Shown: in pieces, positions 43,267-51,827 of the stretch
How positions within the stretch are numbered: position 1 is the first letter of the stretch
Layout of the letters: every line of letters begins with the position of its first letter
Origin: Sedimentisphaerales bacterium
GTDB taxonomy: Bacteria > Planctomycetota > Phycisphaerae > Sedimentisphaerales > SM23-30
Direction of reading: 5' to 3'
Assembly (NCBI GenBank): GCA_016928435.1
Contig: JAFGKT010000051.1
Location: 1-64,000 of the forward strand
DNA: 64,000 bases
The notes under the pieces: generated by a model
Databases searched by the model: none
Told to the model about the DNA's origin: nothing
Seen by the model: the letters and a program-made list of their open reading frames with translations, nothing else
Program-made: the position numbers and the translations under genes

Positions 43267-44685
43267 TCAAGCAGGCAATTCGATCCCGAAATAATCCCGC
43301 GCGTTATTGAAGCTGATGTTCTCCACAATCTCCCCCAGCAACCCCATATCCATCGGAAGCTCCCCCAAAGCGACATCCTGCCCGATCAAATCGCACAGCA
43401 CCCGCCGAAAATACTCATGACGCGGATAAGACATAAAACTCCGCGAATCCGTCAGCATACCCACGAATCGGCTCAAAAGCCCCATGTTCGACAAAGCGTT
43501 CATCTGCCTCACCATCCCGTCCCGCTGATCGTTGAACCACCACCCGCTGCCGAACTGCAATTTCCCAGGCACACTCCCATCCTGAAAATTCCCCACCATC
43601 GTCGCCAACAATTCATTGTCACGCGGATTCAACGCATACAAAATCGTCTTCGCCAACTTGTCATCCTGATCCAACCTGTCCAGCAAGCGCGACAAAGGCC
43701 TCCCGATCTCAAAATCACCAATCGAGTCAAACCCCGTATCTGCCCCTAATTGCTCGAACAACCGCGTACTGTTATTGCGTATCGCCCCAAAATGAAACTG
43801 CTGCACCCAACCCTTCTCGTAATCCATTACCCCAAATTCATAAAGCATCGCTGATTTGAATTTCAATTGATCCGTCCCGCTTACTTCTTCACCCGCGCGC
43901 AGCCGATCAAATATCTTGCGTATGTCACCTTCGTTGTATTCCTCCGCGTAAGCAGTCTCCAGTCCATGATCGCTTATTCGACAACCGTTCTCATGGAAAA
44001 ATTCATGCCGTTTCCGCAAAGCCTCCATGTACTCGCCAAAGTCAGCGATGCTCATATCCGCCGCCGCTTCCAACTTGTCAATCCAACCGTTCCATGCCCC
44101 CGCGTCCTCAACAGCCATACCTTTGTCCGGCCGCCAGGTAGGCAGAACCTTAACCTCAAAACCATCATCAGCCAGCTTCCGATGATGCTCCAAATCGTCA
44201 ATCGGATCATCCGTGCTGCAAACTACCTTTACGTTCATCTTCCGCAAAATATTCCTAGCGCTGAATTCCTTTGTCCTTAGCAGCGCGTTACAATGCTCGT
44301 AAATCTCCCGTGCCGTATCCTTATTCAGCACCTTATCCACCCCAAAGTAACGCTTCAGCTCCAAATGCGTCCAAACAAACAGCGGATTCCGTACCGTGTA
44401 AGGCACCGTCTCCGCCCATTTCTCAAACTTCTCCCAATCCGAAGCGTCCCCCGTGCAATAGCGCTCCGCCACCCCGTTGGTCCGCATACCCCGCCATTTG
44501 TAATGATCCCCATAAAGCCAAATCTGCGTCAAATTCTCCCATTGCTTATCTTCCGCTAAATCCCGAACCGGCAAATGGCAATGGTAATCGTAGATCGGCA
44601 TCTTTGCCGCATGCTCATGATAAAGCCGCTTCGCCGTCTCCGTTGTCAAAGAGAAATCATCCGAAAGAAACTCTCGTTGCGCCAT
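43267..44685 (-). CDS. uxaC: Uronate isomerase (glucuronate isomerase)
   Basis: A 472-residue cytosolic isomerase that converts glucuronate to fructuronate and galacturonate to tagaturonate. Family motifs: YDYHCHLPVRDLAED near the N-terminus, WLYGDHYKWRGMR, STDDPIDDLEHH, and FQDGSVPGKLQFGSGWWFNDQ. Length is typical for UxaC. AGGGA lies upstream of the ATG, and a LacI-type half-operator core lies about 30 bases upstream. It heads the unit with the symporter. Confidence 0.93.
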   Translation of the reverse strand: MAQREFLSDDFSLTTETAKRLYHEHAAKMPIYDYHCHLPVRDLAEDKQWENLTQIWLYGDHYKWRGMRTNGVAERYCTGDASDWEKFEKWAETVPYTVRNPLFVWTHLELKRYFGVDKVLNKDTAREIYEHCNALLRTKEFSARNILRKMNVKVVCSTDDPIDDLEHHRKLADDGFEVKVLPTWRPDKGMAVEDAGAWNGWIDKLEAAADMSIADFGEYMEALRKRHEFFHENGCRISDHGLETAYAEEYNEGDIRKIFDRLRAGEEVSGTDQLKFKSAMLYEFGVMDYEKGWVQQFHFGAIRNNSTRLFEQLGADTGFDSIGDFEIGRPLSRLLDRLDQDDKLAKTILYALNPRDNELLATMVGNFQDGSVPGKLQFGSGWWFNDQRDGMVRQMNALSNMGLLSRFVGMLTDSRSFMSYPRHEYFRRVLCDLIGQDVALGELPMDMGLLGEIVENISFNNARDYFGIELPA

Positions 44686-44980
44686 AATATCTTATCCCTA
44701 TAATGCGGATTATTAATAACGTTAACTTACGTATTTTTGTCCATATTCGGTCATACCTTCGAGAGCGACAAAAAACAATCAGATCACTGCAAAAGGCACT
44801 TCCGCTATGAAACCCAACAATGCAACTTTAAAAAGATGCGACACGTAGCGGAGCGGAGAGCCCGGAACGGAAATCGCACATAATGTATGGTGGGCGAATT
44901 GTTTGTACGTGCGGCAAAATCGTCTCAGGCTGCTAAAAACGAAACCGCCATCCGCAAAACCGCTCTCACTTTTCACTGAT
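44686..44980. other. Intergenic region with putative operator and family F repeat
   Basis: No gene seen. 44717-44724 is TAACGTTA, and 44808-44840 resembles the left half of the family F repeat (GAAACCCAACAATGCAACTT). On the minus strand TGGACA (44744-44739) could be the -35 of the uxaC promoter. Confidence 0.45.
44717..44724. promoter_or_regulatory. TAACGTTA core, possible LacI-type operator of uxaC
   Basis: This 8-bp palindrome is identical to the centre of the operator in front of the LacI gene (6467-6474) and lies where the uxaC -10 region is expected. The flanks are less symmetrical than at 6457-6483. Confidence 0.35.
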
Positions 44981-46000
44981 TCAAATCGCTCGATCAATCG
45001 CCGCCGCTACCCGGCCAGCACGCGCCATCAACTGCTTGAACGTGCCTACGTCAATCTGTTGCGCTGCGTCGGTCAACGCGTGTTCCGGGTCCGGATGCAC
45101 TTCGATTATCAATCCGTCCGCGCCCGCCGCGATCGCCGCCATACTCATCGGCTCCACCAAATACGCGTGCCCCGTCCCGTGCGTTGGGTCAACAATGATC
45201 GGCAAATGACTAACGTGCTTTATCGCCGGTATCAAACTCAGTGCCAAAGTGTTGCGGCAATACTCCTCAAACGTGCGAATGCCCCGCTCACACAAAATTA
45301 CATTACTATTGCCCGCGTTGATTATGTACTCAGCCGCCAGCAAAAATTCTTCCATTGTCGCGCTCATCCCCCGTTTCAGCAGAACCGGCTTTGGTTGCTC
45401 GCCTATCGCTTTCAGCAGCATAAAGTTCTGCATGTTACGCGCCCCAACCTGCAAAACATCCGCGTACTTGGCAACCAAATCAACCTGCGTAACCGTCAAA
45501 ACTTCCGTTACTACCGCTAGCCCCGTCTGCTCCCGCGCCTCCGCCAAATACTCCAACCCTTTTTCCGCCAACCCTTGAAAACTATAAGGGCTCGTCCGCG
45601 GCTTGAACGCGCCGCCTCGTAAACCCACAGCCCCAGCCTCCTTCAATTGCCCCGCAAGGTCCAGCAATTGATTCCGATCTTCCACACTGCAAGGACCAGC
45701 GATCACCCCCAACTTCTTACCACCCAAAGCCGGCCCATAAGGCAACAGCCGCACAATCGTCTTCTCCTGCTTCACCTCCGTACTAGCAACCTTATAAGGC
45801 GACAGGATCGGCACGATCTTCTCAACCCCAGGCAAATTCTCCAATGCCCCTTTGTCAACCCCGCGTTTGTCGCCAACCGCCGCAACCACCGTCCGGTTTG
45901 TGCCAACTATAATATGGCTTTTAAGCCCCATCTCCTCAACCAAAGCAACCACATGGTTCAGTTGCTCCTGATTCGCCGTCGGTGCCATTACAACTATCAT
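44981..46000 (-). CDS. aroF: 3-deoxy-7-phosphoheptulonate (DAHP) synthase, type I beta
   Basis: A 339-residue cytosolic enzyme for the first step of aromatic amino acid synthesis. Residues 1-75 are the regulatory ferredoxin-like extension ([18 protein letters not shown]). The catalytic barrel has [40 protein letters not shown] and VDPTHGTGH. The ATG at 46000 matches the usual N-terminus; a TTG five codons up also keeps the frame open. It follows serS on the minus strand, with a family A palindrome between them. Confidence 0.94.
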   Translation of the reverse strand: MIVVMAPTANQEQLNHVVALVEEMGLKSHIIVGTNRTVVAAVGDKRGVDKGALENLPGVEKIVPILSPYKVASTEVKQEKTIVRLLPYGPALGGKKLGVIAGPCSVEDRNQLLDLAGQLKEAGAVGLRGGAFKPRTSPYSFQGLAEKGLEYLAEAREQTGLAVVTEVLTVTQVDLVAKYADVLQVGARNMQNFMLLKAIGEQPKPVLLKRGMSATMEEFLLAAEYIINAGNSNVILCERGIRTFEEYCRNTLALSLIPAIKHVSHLPIIVDPTHGTGHAYLVEPMSMAAIAAGADGLIIEVHPDPEHALTDAAQQIDVGTFKQLMARAGRVAAAIDRAI

Positions 46001-46017
46001 ATGTAATACTCGCAAGA

Positions 46018-46046
46018 TTAGCCCCCTGACCTGTCAGGGGGTTTTA
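46018..46046. repeat. ATTAGCCCCC palindrome, family A copy 4
   Basis: CCCCCTGACCTGTCAGGGGG (46022-46041), a perfect 9-bp stem with a 2-base loop, is followed by TTTT. It is identical to copy 5 at 55077-55096, including the ATTAG and GTTTT flanks. It lies between serS and the DAHP synthase gene. The T-run follows on the plus strand, whereas the neighbouring genes run on the minus strand. Confidence 0.75.
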
Positions 46047-46074
46047 ACTCAATGCTATAAATAGCTCTATACTG

Positions 46075-47349
46075 CTACTTCGCCACAATTCTTTCCCGAC
46101 CACCCATGTAAGGCCGCAACGCCACAGGGATTGTAATGCTCCCGTCCGCGTTTTGGTTCAATTCCAAAAGCGGTATCAGTACCCGCGGACTCGCTACCAC
46201 CGTATTGTTCATGCTGATACAATGACGCACCTTACGGTCCGCGTCTCGATAACGCAAGTTCAGTCGTCGCGTCTGAAAGTCCAACAAATTGCTCGCCGAG
46301 TGCGTTTCGCAATACCCGCCCCGGCTCGGCATATAAGTCTCGATATCATACATCCTATACTTGCCGGTGCCCATATCACCCGTGCAAATCTCCAACACCC
46401 GGTAAGGCAGCTCCAACTTTTGCATCAACTCTTCGGAATTGGCTAAGATACACTGATGCCATTTCTCCGCCTCTTCCAAATCATACTTGCAAACAATCAC
46501 CTGCTCCACTTTTTCAAACTGATGAATCCGATACAAACCGTAAGTGTCTTTGCCCGCCGCTCCCGCTTCCCGCCTAAAACAAAGCGACTGCGCCACATAA
46601 CGCTTAGGCAATTCCGATTCGTCCAATATCTCATCCATATGAAAACTAGTCACCGGAACTTCCGCTGTCCCCACCAGAAACAACTCGTCTTCCGGAACCT
46701 GATAGGCTTGCGCCTTGCCTTCCGGAAACCACCCCGTACCCATGAACGTTTTTTCTTTTGTCAACACCGGCACCGTCATCGGCTCGAATCCCTTTTCCAC
46801 CATCAGGTCAAGAGCCAAACTCAACACCGCCCGATGCAGCAAAGCTCCGTCACCACGCAGCACATAATTCCGACTGCCGCTTAGTTTCACACCGCGTTCC
46901 AAATCCACAATCCCCAACGCTGTCCCCAACTCGATATGATCCTTCGCCTCAAAGCCAAAGTCACGCACCTCACCCCAACGCCGTACTTCAACATTGCCAC
47001 TTTCGTCTGGGCCTACCGGACTCTCCGGGTGCGACGGCAGCGGAACCAGCAACATCATCTCCTCAATCTGAGGCTCTAACGCCTCCAGCTGCGCAGCGAT
47101 CTCCTTTTCTCGCGCCTTTAGCTCACTCATGCGGTCAATCGCCCGCTGCCGTTCATCAGCATCCTTAATCTGCGCGATTGTTTTGCCCGCTTGGTTTTTT
47201 TCTGTTGTCAGGTCCTGCAGTTCTTGCCGCAAATCCCGCGCTTGTTCATCCAAACTTAGCAAAGCATCGATATCAACCGATGATCTTTTCTGTTCGCAAG
47301 CCGTTTTATACCGCTCCGTATTCGCTCGTAAGTCTTTTATGTCTATCAT
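46075..47349 (-). CDS. serS: Seryl-tRNA synthetase
   Basis: A 424-residue class II synthetase. The N-terminal MIDIKDLRANTERY and the long antiparallel coiled coil (about 30-100) bind tRNA. Class II motif 2 is FRREAGAAGKDTYGLYRIHQF, and motif 3 lies at ISMNNTVVASPRVLIPLLE. Length and start are typical. A family F repeat half lies upstream at about 47404-47435. Confidence 0.96.
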   Translation of the reverse strand: MIDIKDLRANTERYKTACEQKRSSVDIDALLSLDEQARDLRQELQDLTTEKNQAGKTIAQIKDADERQRAIDRMSELKAREKEIAAQLEALEPQIEEMMLLVPLPSHPESPVGPDESGNVEVRRWGEVRDFGFEAKDHIELGTALGIVDLERGVKLSGSRNYVLRGDGALLHRAVLSLALDLMVEKGFEPMTVPVLTKEKTFMGTGWFPEGKAQAYQVPEDELFLVGTAEVPVTSFHMDEILDESELPKRYVAQSLCFRREAGAAGKDTYGLYRIHQFEKVEQVIVCKYDLEEAEKWHQCILANSEELMQKLELPYRVLEICTGDMGTGKYRMYDIETYMPSRGGYCETHSASNLLDFQTRRLNLRYRDADRKVRHCISMNNTVVASPRVLIPLLELNQNADGSITIPVALRPYMGGRERIVAK

Positions 47350-47789
47350 AGTTAACTAAACTTTCGCAGTTTTCTGCCGTTTCGATCCGCAATCCAGTAA
47401 TACCACTCAAAAAAAGTGCCGATTTTGCACTAATAATGGCCCAAAGATACGCAAATCCCCCCCGAAAAGCAAGTACCGATTTTGCCCCAACAACCGCGTG
47501 AACCGTCCATAAAACGTTGTTTTTGCCTTTGTTAGCACCCCTCCTTGTGCCTAATTATCCCCTTGGCCAATCCAAAATCTGCCAAAATCTGTAATACTAT
47601 CCCAAGACACCTTGTTTTTTATGTGTGTTTTCCATTTGCTGCGTCGTCAACATCCTGTCAATCAAAAACTTATCACCAAAAACCAATTCCACCAACCTGG
47701 CGTTAATGTGCGTTTGCCCTTTCCTCAAAACACAAATCATTGTCGCAAATGTCTTCAAAGACCCAACTTCCACATTCAACCAACTATCA

Positions 47790-47850
47790 CGCCCTCGGCA
47801 AATCTAATATCCTGAAAATCTTGTAAATCCTGTCAAAAAATCCCTGACCC
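47790..47850 (+). repeat. Dispersed intergenic repeat, family E copy 2
   Basis: GCCCTCGGC, then AATCTTGTAAATCCTGTC (47817-47834, identical to 105-122), then AAAATCCCTGACC. Confidence 0.65.
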
Positions 47851-47917
47851 GTTGGTTGCTTACTAGACCGCCCAAAAATACAGACATACCCGATTTTTAT
47901 TCCCTGGTATTTTGATG

Positions 47918-47945
47918 TGGACAAACGGTAAAAGATGATTACAAT
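47918..47945 (+). promoter_or_regulatory. Promoter of the RRM gene
   Basis: TGGACA (47918-47923) and TACAAT (47940-47945) are separated by 16 bases. The word GACAAACGGTAA that spans the -35 is shared with the promoter at 51676. Confidence 0.5.
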
Positions 47946-48138
47946 GAATATAGTATAGACTTTGGTTTGCTGGATGAGTACATGTAGGTTCTGAGACATT
48001 TCCTTTCCTGACCTTCCCCACCATAAATTCTCCTTCAACTTTCCATTTCTTATTAGGCTCGAACTGTGAGCCGCTTTCGCTGTGACCTTGAAAGAGCAAA
48101 AAACAGGTCACTTACTCCCAATAACAGGAGAATTTGTT

Positions 48139-48432
48139 ATGGGTAAAAAACTGTATGTCGGAAACCTGAGTTATCAAACCTCGCAAGCTGACCTCGAAAA
48201 CCTCTTTGGTGCCCATGGCACCGTCGAGAGTGCCCAGGTTATCATCGACCGCAACACCGGTCGCAGCAAAGGCTTTGCCTTTGTTGAGATGAGTAGTGAT
48301 GCCGAAGCTAAAACTGCTATCAGCGCCCTGGACGGCCAGGATTGTGGCGGTCGGCCATTGAAGGTCAACGAGGCCAAACCTCGCGAACCAAGAACCGGCG
48401 GCGGCGGCGGTGGCGGCAGAGGTCGCTATTAA
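48139..48432 (+). CDS. RRM-type RNA-binding protein with glycine-rich tail
   Basis: A 97-residue RNA-binding protein: one RRM with RNP2 LYVGNL (residues 5-10) and RNP1 KGFAFVEM, then a basic Gly-rich tail ending in RGRY. Such proteins occur in cyanobacteria and planctomycetes and are often cold-induced. The ATG at 48139 has CAGGAG upstream and starts directly before the RRM. The frame is open further up but without a start signal. A long leader and a strong terminator suggest a monocistronic message. Confidence 0.94.
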   Translation: MGKKLYVGNLSYQTSQADLENLFGAHGTVESAQVIIDRNTGRSKGFAFVEMSSDAEAKTAISALDGQDCGGRPLKVNEAKPREPRTGGGGGGGRGRY

Positions 48433-48460
48433 GCCCTCAGCCAAATGAATCTTTGATTCA

Positions 48461-48503
48461 AAAGGAGGTCGTGGAAACCAAAAGCCACGACCTCCTTTCT
48501 TTT
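48461..48503 (+). terminator. Intrinsic terminator of the RRM gene
   Basis: A perfect 14-bp stem: AAAGGAGGTCGTGG (48461-48474) pairs with CCACGACCTCCTTT (48485-48498) over a 10-base loop, followed by CTTTTT. Confidence 0.92.
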
Positions 48504-49059
48504 TGAATTTCACCGCCCCGACAATCATCGCAAACCCACGCCAACCACCGCACTGTTTAGCCCCCGGTTCACACACCATGGGCCCCAACTCATTGCGCTC
48601 TACAATCCACTTGAACATCCAAAACTAACAAACGCAACTGCCTCGCGTAGCGCCCAGCGCCAAGTGCCATAACCAAACCGACAACCGCCGGTCAATCTGT
48701 CAGTGGCGAATCGCCACTCCGCGCATTTCTTCTACCTAATCCCGCTATATTCATTGTCGCCCCAGGCTAGGTATCGCCGCATCTCCGCGTGAGCTGATCC
48801 ATACCGCAAAAACACTGCCGCCACGCAAAAACATGTAACCAAAACCAAACGCCTTGAGTAAATAATCAAGGAGTAATAATTGTTTTCAGGGAATTGAGTT
48901 AGTGTTATGATGAATTTTACGCAGGTGGTATTGGCTTGTGTCAACTGTATCCTGCGCTGTCAGAACAGCGATCTCTTTATGGGCATAACGCTGTAAGTGT
49001 CGCTATTATCCAACTTAGCGTTCATATGTTTTATTATCCGTATGTGGGAAAGGACTATT
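48504..49059. other. Intergenic region before the secreted protein
   Basis: No gene seen. It has a short palindrome CCTTGA/TCAAGG (48852-48871) and a weak promoter, TTTTCA (48883-48888) 17 bases before TATGAT (48906-48911). Confidence 0.4.
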
Positions 49060-51039
49060 ATGATTCTGAACATGAGCAAAAAAATTGGCTTTACCTTGAC
49101 AATAGCATTACTAACTATTGCCTCCGTAAGCACTTACGCCCAGGAAATCGCTCGCCTTGCCCCCGCCGATGCCGTCCTTCTCATCGGCACCGACAATTTC
49201 TCTCAACTTCGTGATAACTTCCACCGTACCAGCACTTACGGCCTATACACCGATCCAACCATGGCTGCCTTCACCGAAGAATTCCAACGTCGCCTACGCG
49301 AGAGCCTTGAAGAAAAGCTCACTGAAGTCTTAGGCGAGCTGCCCGACGAAATCCCCTGGCCCCAAGGCCAAGCCGCCCTGGCTATACGTCTCATCGAAGG
49401 CACACGCACCATCACCACTTGGCCCGAAGACATCGACTTTTCCCAGTTTGAAACCGAGGAAGATTGGCTGGCTGCCGAGTCTATGATGGTCGAACAAGAG
49501 GTCCCAACAATGCTGCCGTCCATGGTCATCTGGGCTGATATGGGCGACAACCTCCAGGCCCTTCAGGAAATCATCGACGATTGCCTCAACTCCGCTGTTG
49601 ACCAAGGCGCCGTTATCGAGCGTCAACAATTCAATAATACCGAAATCACAACTCTCATGCCTGCCCCCGATCAAACCTCGTCGCCAAGTGAAAATCCTTT
49701 TGAATCTCTTAGTTACACCTTTGTAGGCAATACCGTTTTTCTCAGCAACGACCTCGACTTCCTCCAGCAAACCCTCCAACGCAACGCAGGCATAGGCCAG
49801 CCCGGCATGGCCGCCGATGAAAACTACCAACGCATTATGCACCGCGTAGGACCCGGCAACATAATCGCCTACGCCAACATAAGATTGTTCTACTCCATGA
49901 TGGCCACGGAGTTTGCCATGGGTGCAGATCCCGCCGAGTTTGAACGTGTGATGGAAGCCACCGGCTTCAACGACCTAAACGGCCTAGGCATGGCCGTAAA
50001 CGTAGGCGTAAGCCCCGCCGAGGAAATGACCGTCAAAGCCATGCTGGGTGTCGATCAGCCCCGTCGCGGTATGCTCGCGGTATTGACTCCTATTTCCTCC
50101 AATGTCCGCCTCAACCGCCTGCTCACCGCCGGCCTGCAATCCTTTATGCTCGCTAATTACGACCTAACCAGTATCTACGATAATATGGTCGAACTTCTAA
50201 CCTCTATGTATGCCGATGAAAATTTCAACCCCGTTCAGATGCTTGAAGGTATGTTCGCCATGACCGGCGACCCCGCCCGCGATCTGCCCCCTGTCAACCT
50301 ACGCGATGATATCCTCGCGCCGCTTACGTGGCCGTTTGTATTTACCTCTCGTTTACAGCACGATAACGACGAACCAACCAGTCAGCAGGGAATGGCAATA
50401 GCCGTACGTGACGGCACGCTATTGGAAAACGCTCTCCGACGTGTACACAGTATCATGATCGCCCGAGGCGATCCCGAACTGCGACGCGACTTCCTCAATA
50501 CCACCATATATCTAATCAATCTGCCCGAAGGCGCGATGCCGATGTTCACCGGACCCGCCGGCCCGGATAGCGACGGCGAAACTCAAATGGCATTCGCCGT
50601 TACCCAAGATTACTTCATTATGGGGTCTGTTCCAATGGTCGAGCAATCTATCCGCGACCTGCAGCGCGACGACCTCGAAAGTATCGCCACTGATGAGATG
50701 TTCCAATATGCCCAGCGATTCCTGCCCAGCCGGGCCGGCGTCGTCTTCTATCAGAACGACCGCTTGACCAGCGAAGTATCATGGCAGCAAATGAAAGACC
50801 TAACCTTCGATGATGAAGATTTCTCACCCGAGGATTTTGCCATGATGATGGGTTCACCCTCACCGGATATGATCTATCGCATGTTAACTCAGTTCTGTGA
50901 CACCACCTTGCTGCCCGATTTCGACGCCGTCCAAGATTACTTCGGCGCCACCGTCGGACACCTTATAAGCATCGACGAAGGTCTATACGGCGAAATCACC
51001 TCCCTAAACGGCCCAGAATTCAGCCAACGAGACAACTAA
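49060..51039 (+). CDS. Secreted protein of unknown function, DUF3352-like
   Basis: A 659-residue exported protein. The ATG at 49060 has AAAGGA five bases upstream and is followed by a signal peptide (KKIGFTLTIALLTIASVSTYAQ, cleavage after about residue 27). The longer frame from 48997 lacks support. The mature part begins IARLAPADAVLLIGTDN, a pattern seen in planctomycete DUF3352-type proteins, and is acidic with no membrane segment. No catalytic motif is visible. It stands alone, followed by a family A repeat. Confidence 0.75.
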   Translation: MILNMSKKIGFTLTIALLTIASVSTYAQEIARLAPADAVLLIGTDNFSQLRDNFHRTSTYGLYTDPTMAAFTEEFQRRLRESLEEKLTEVLGELPDEIPWPQGQAALAIRLIEGTRTITTWPEDIDFSQFETEEDWLAAESMMVEQEVPTMLPSMVIWADMGDNLQALQEIIDDCLNSAVDQGAVIERQQFNNTEITTLMPAPDQTSSPSENPFESLSYTFVGNTVFLSNDLDFLQQTLQRNAGIGQPGMAADENYQRIMHRVGPGNIIAYANIRLFYSMMATEFAMGADPAEFERVMEATGFNDLNGLGMAVNVGVSPAEEMTVKAMLGVDQPRRGMLAVLTPISSNVRLNRLLTAGLQSFMLANYDLTSIYDNMVELLTSMYADENFNPVQMLEGMFAMTGDPARDLPPVNLRDDILAPLTWPFVFTSRLQHDNDEPTSQQGMAIAVRDGTLLENALRRVHSIMIARGDPELRRDFLNTTIYLINLPEGAMPMFTGPAGPDSDGETQMAFAVTQDYFIMGSVPMVEQSIRDLQRDDLESIATDEMFQYAQRFLPSRAGVVFYQNDRLTSEVSWQQMKDLTFDDEDFSPEDFAMMMGSPSPDMIYRMLTQFCDTTLLPDFDAVQDYFGATVGHLISIDEGLYGEITSLNGPEFSQRDN

Positions 51040-51101
51040 CTAAACCCAAAACCAAAAAAAACCGCGAAACCCATATTCACGGTACTACGCTCAATCCGCA
51101 A

Positions 51102-51155
51102 GTTAGCCCCCGAACGCAAGCAATATTCATGTTACGGCTGCTCGGAGTTCCAAAC
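51102..51155. repeat. GTTAGCCCCC hairpin repeat, family A copy 3
   Basis: GTTAGCCCCCGAAC (51102-51115), AAGCAATATT and GCTCGGAGTTC match copy 2 at 37195-37247. The right arm is degenerate (CTCGGAG). Confidence 0.6.
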
Positions 51156-51337
51156 TTATTGCGCCCCCCGCACCTTAAGTTTTATCCCACTCGTCAATCA
51201 GAAAATGGGTGTGTCAAATAAATCAGGCAATATGTATTCCTGCTGTCTTTTTGCCTAAATCCTGTCAATCCTCTTAAAATCCATATCCATACCGCCCCGA
51301 ATCCACATCTACCTGCATTCTATTCCATCCCCTGTTT

Positions 51338-51395
51338 TCGCCTCTGGCTAACCAAATCTTGTCTATCCTGTTATCCTGTCAAGAATTCTCTGACC
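51338..51395 (+). repeat. Dispersed intergenic repeat, family E copy 3 (diverged)
   Basis: CGCCTCTGGCTAA, AATCTTGTCTATCCTGT, ATCCTGTCAAGAATTC and TCTGACCGC correspond in order to copies 1 and 2 with several changes. Confidence 0.5.
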
Positions 51396-51415
51396 GCCCG
51401 CAAATATTGACGCAC

Positions 51416-51583
51416 CTTAAGATAATAACCCTCGATCTTTCCGCTGATCACCTCAACGAAGACGAAGTCATGGCAGACTTATTACGCAGCATTCTAGACA
51501 TGGCCATAACCCCACGCCGCATCACCGAAGGCCGCAGCCTCGAAACCCATTTCCTCGAAGTCACCGGCGGCGGAGACGACTAG
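51416..51583 (+). pseudogene. Remnant of the C-terminus of an ABC transporter ATPase
   Basis: The frame ends LLRSILDMAITPRRITEGRS, then LETHFLEVTGG, and stops soon after. This resembles the C-terminal end of ABC-2-type exporter ATPases, where SLEDVFLELTGG is typical. Nothing upstream encodes the Walker motifs, and the preceding 60 bases are intergenic repeat. I read it as the tail of a lost gene. A short new ORF that looks similar by chance cannot be excluded. Confidence 0.5.
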
Positions 51584-51675
51584 AGCTGCCCCAAAGACAA
51601 CCACCAGTCAAATAACGCTCATAAAACTCCTTAACTCGCTGTCTTCTCTCAAATACCCCTTCCCCGTCATTTTCT

Positions 51676-51704
51676 TTGACAAACGGTAATTCATTGTATA
51701 TACT
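51676..51704 (+). promoter_or_regulatory. Sigma70-type promoter of the beta-helix gene
   Basis: Consensus TTGACA (51676-51681) and TATACT (51699-51704) are separated by 17 bases. The leader is about 115 bases and contains a GGCC-flanked stem near 51725-51752. Confidence 0.8.
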
Positions 51705-51827
51705 ACACTTGCTGTGGGGTTTGGCCCGCCCTTTCGGTGACCGGCCTGTTCTAGGCAAATACCACGATGAATCCCTTCTAGCTTACCCACGGCTTTTTTC
51801 TATAAGGAGACAAAGGAGAATTGGAAA

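Larger units (their letters stand above)
47350..48138. other. Gene-free region with repeats and the RRM-gene promoter
   Basis: No frame is convincing. It contains the family F right half (AGTGCCGATTTTGCACT, about 47412-47428), family E copy 2 (47790-47850), a promoter at 47918-47945, and a leader of about 185 bases before the RRM gene. Confidence 0.55.
51040..51827. other. Gene-poor region with repeats, a gene remnant and a promoter
   Basis: It contains family A copy 3, family E copy 3, an ABC-ATPase tail remnant (51416-51583), and the promoter of the beta-helix gene (51676-51704). No other gene was seen. Confidence 0.55.
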
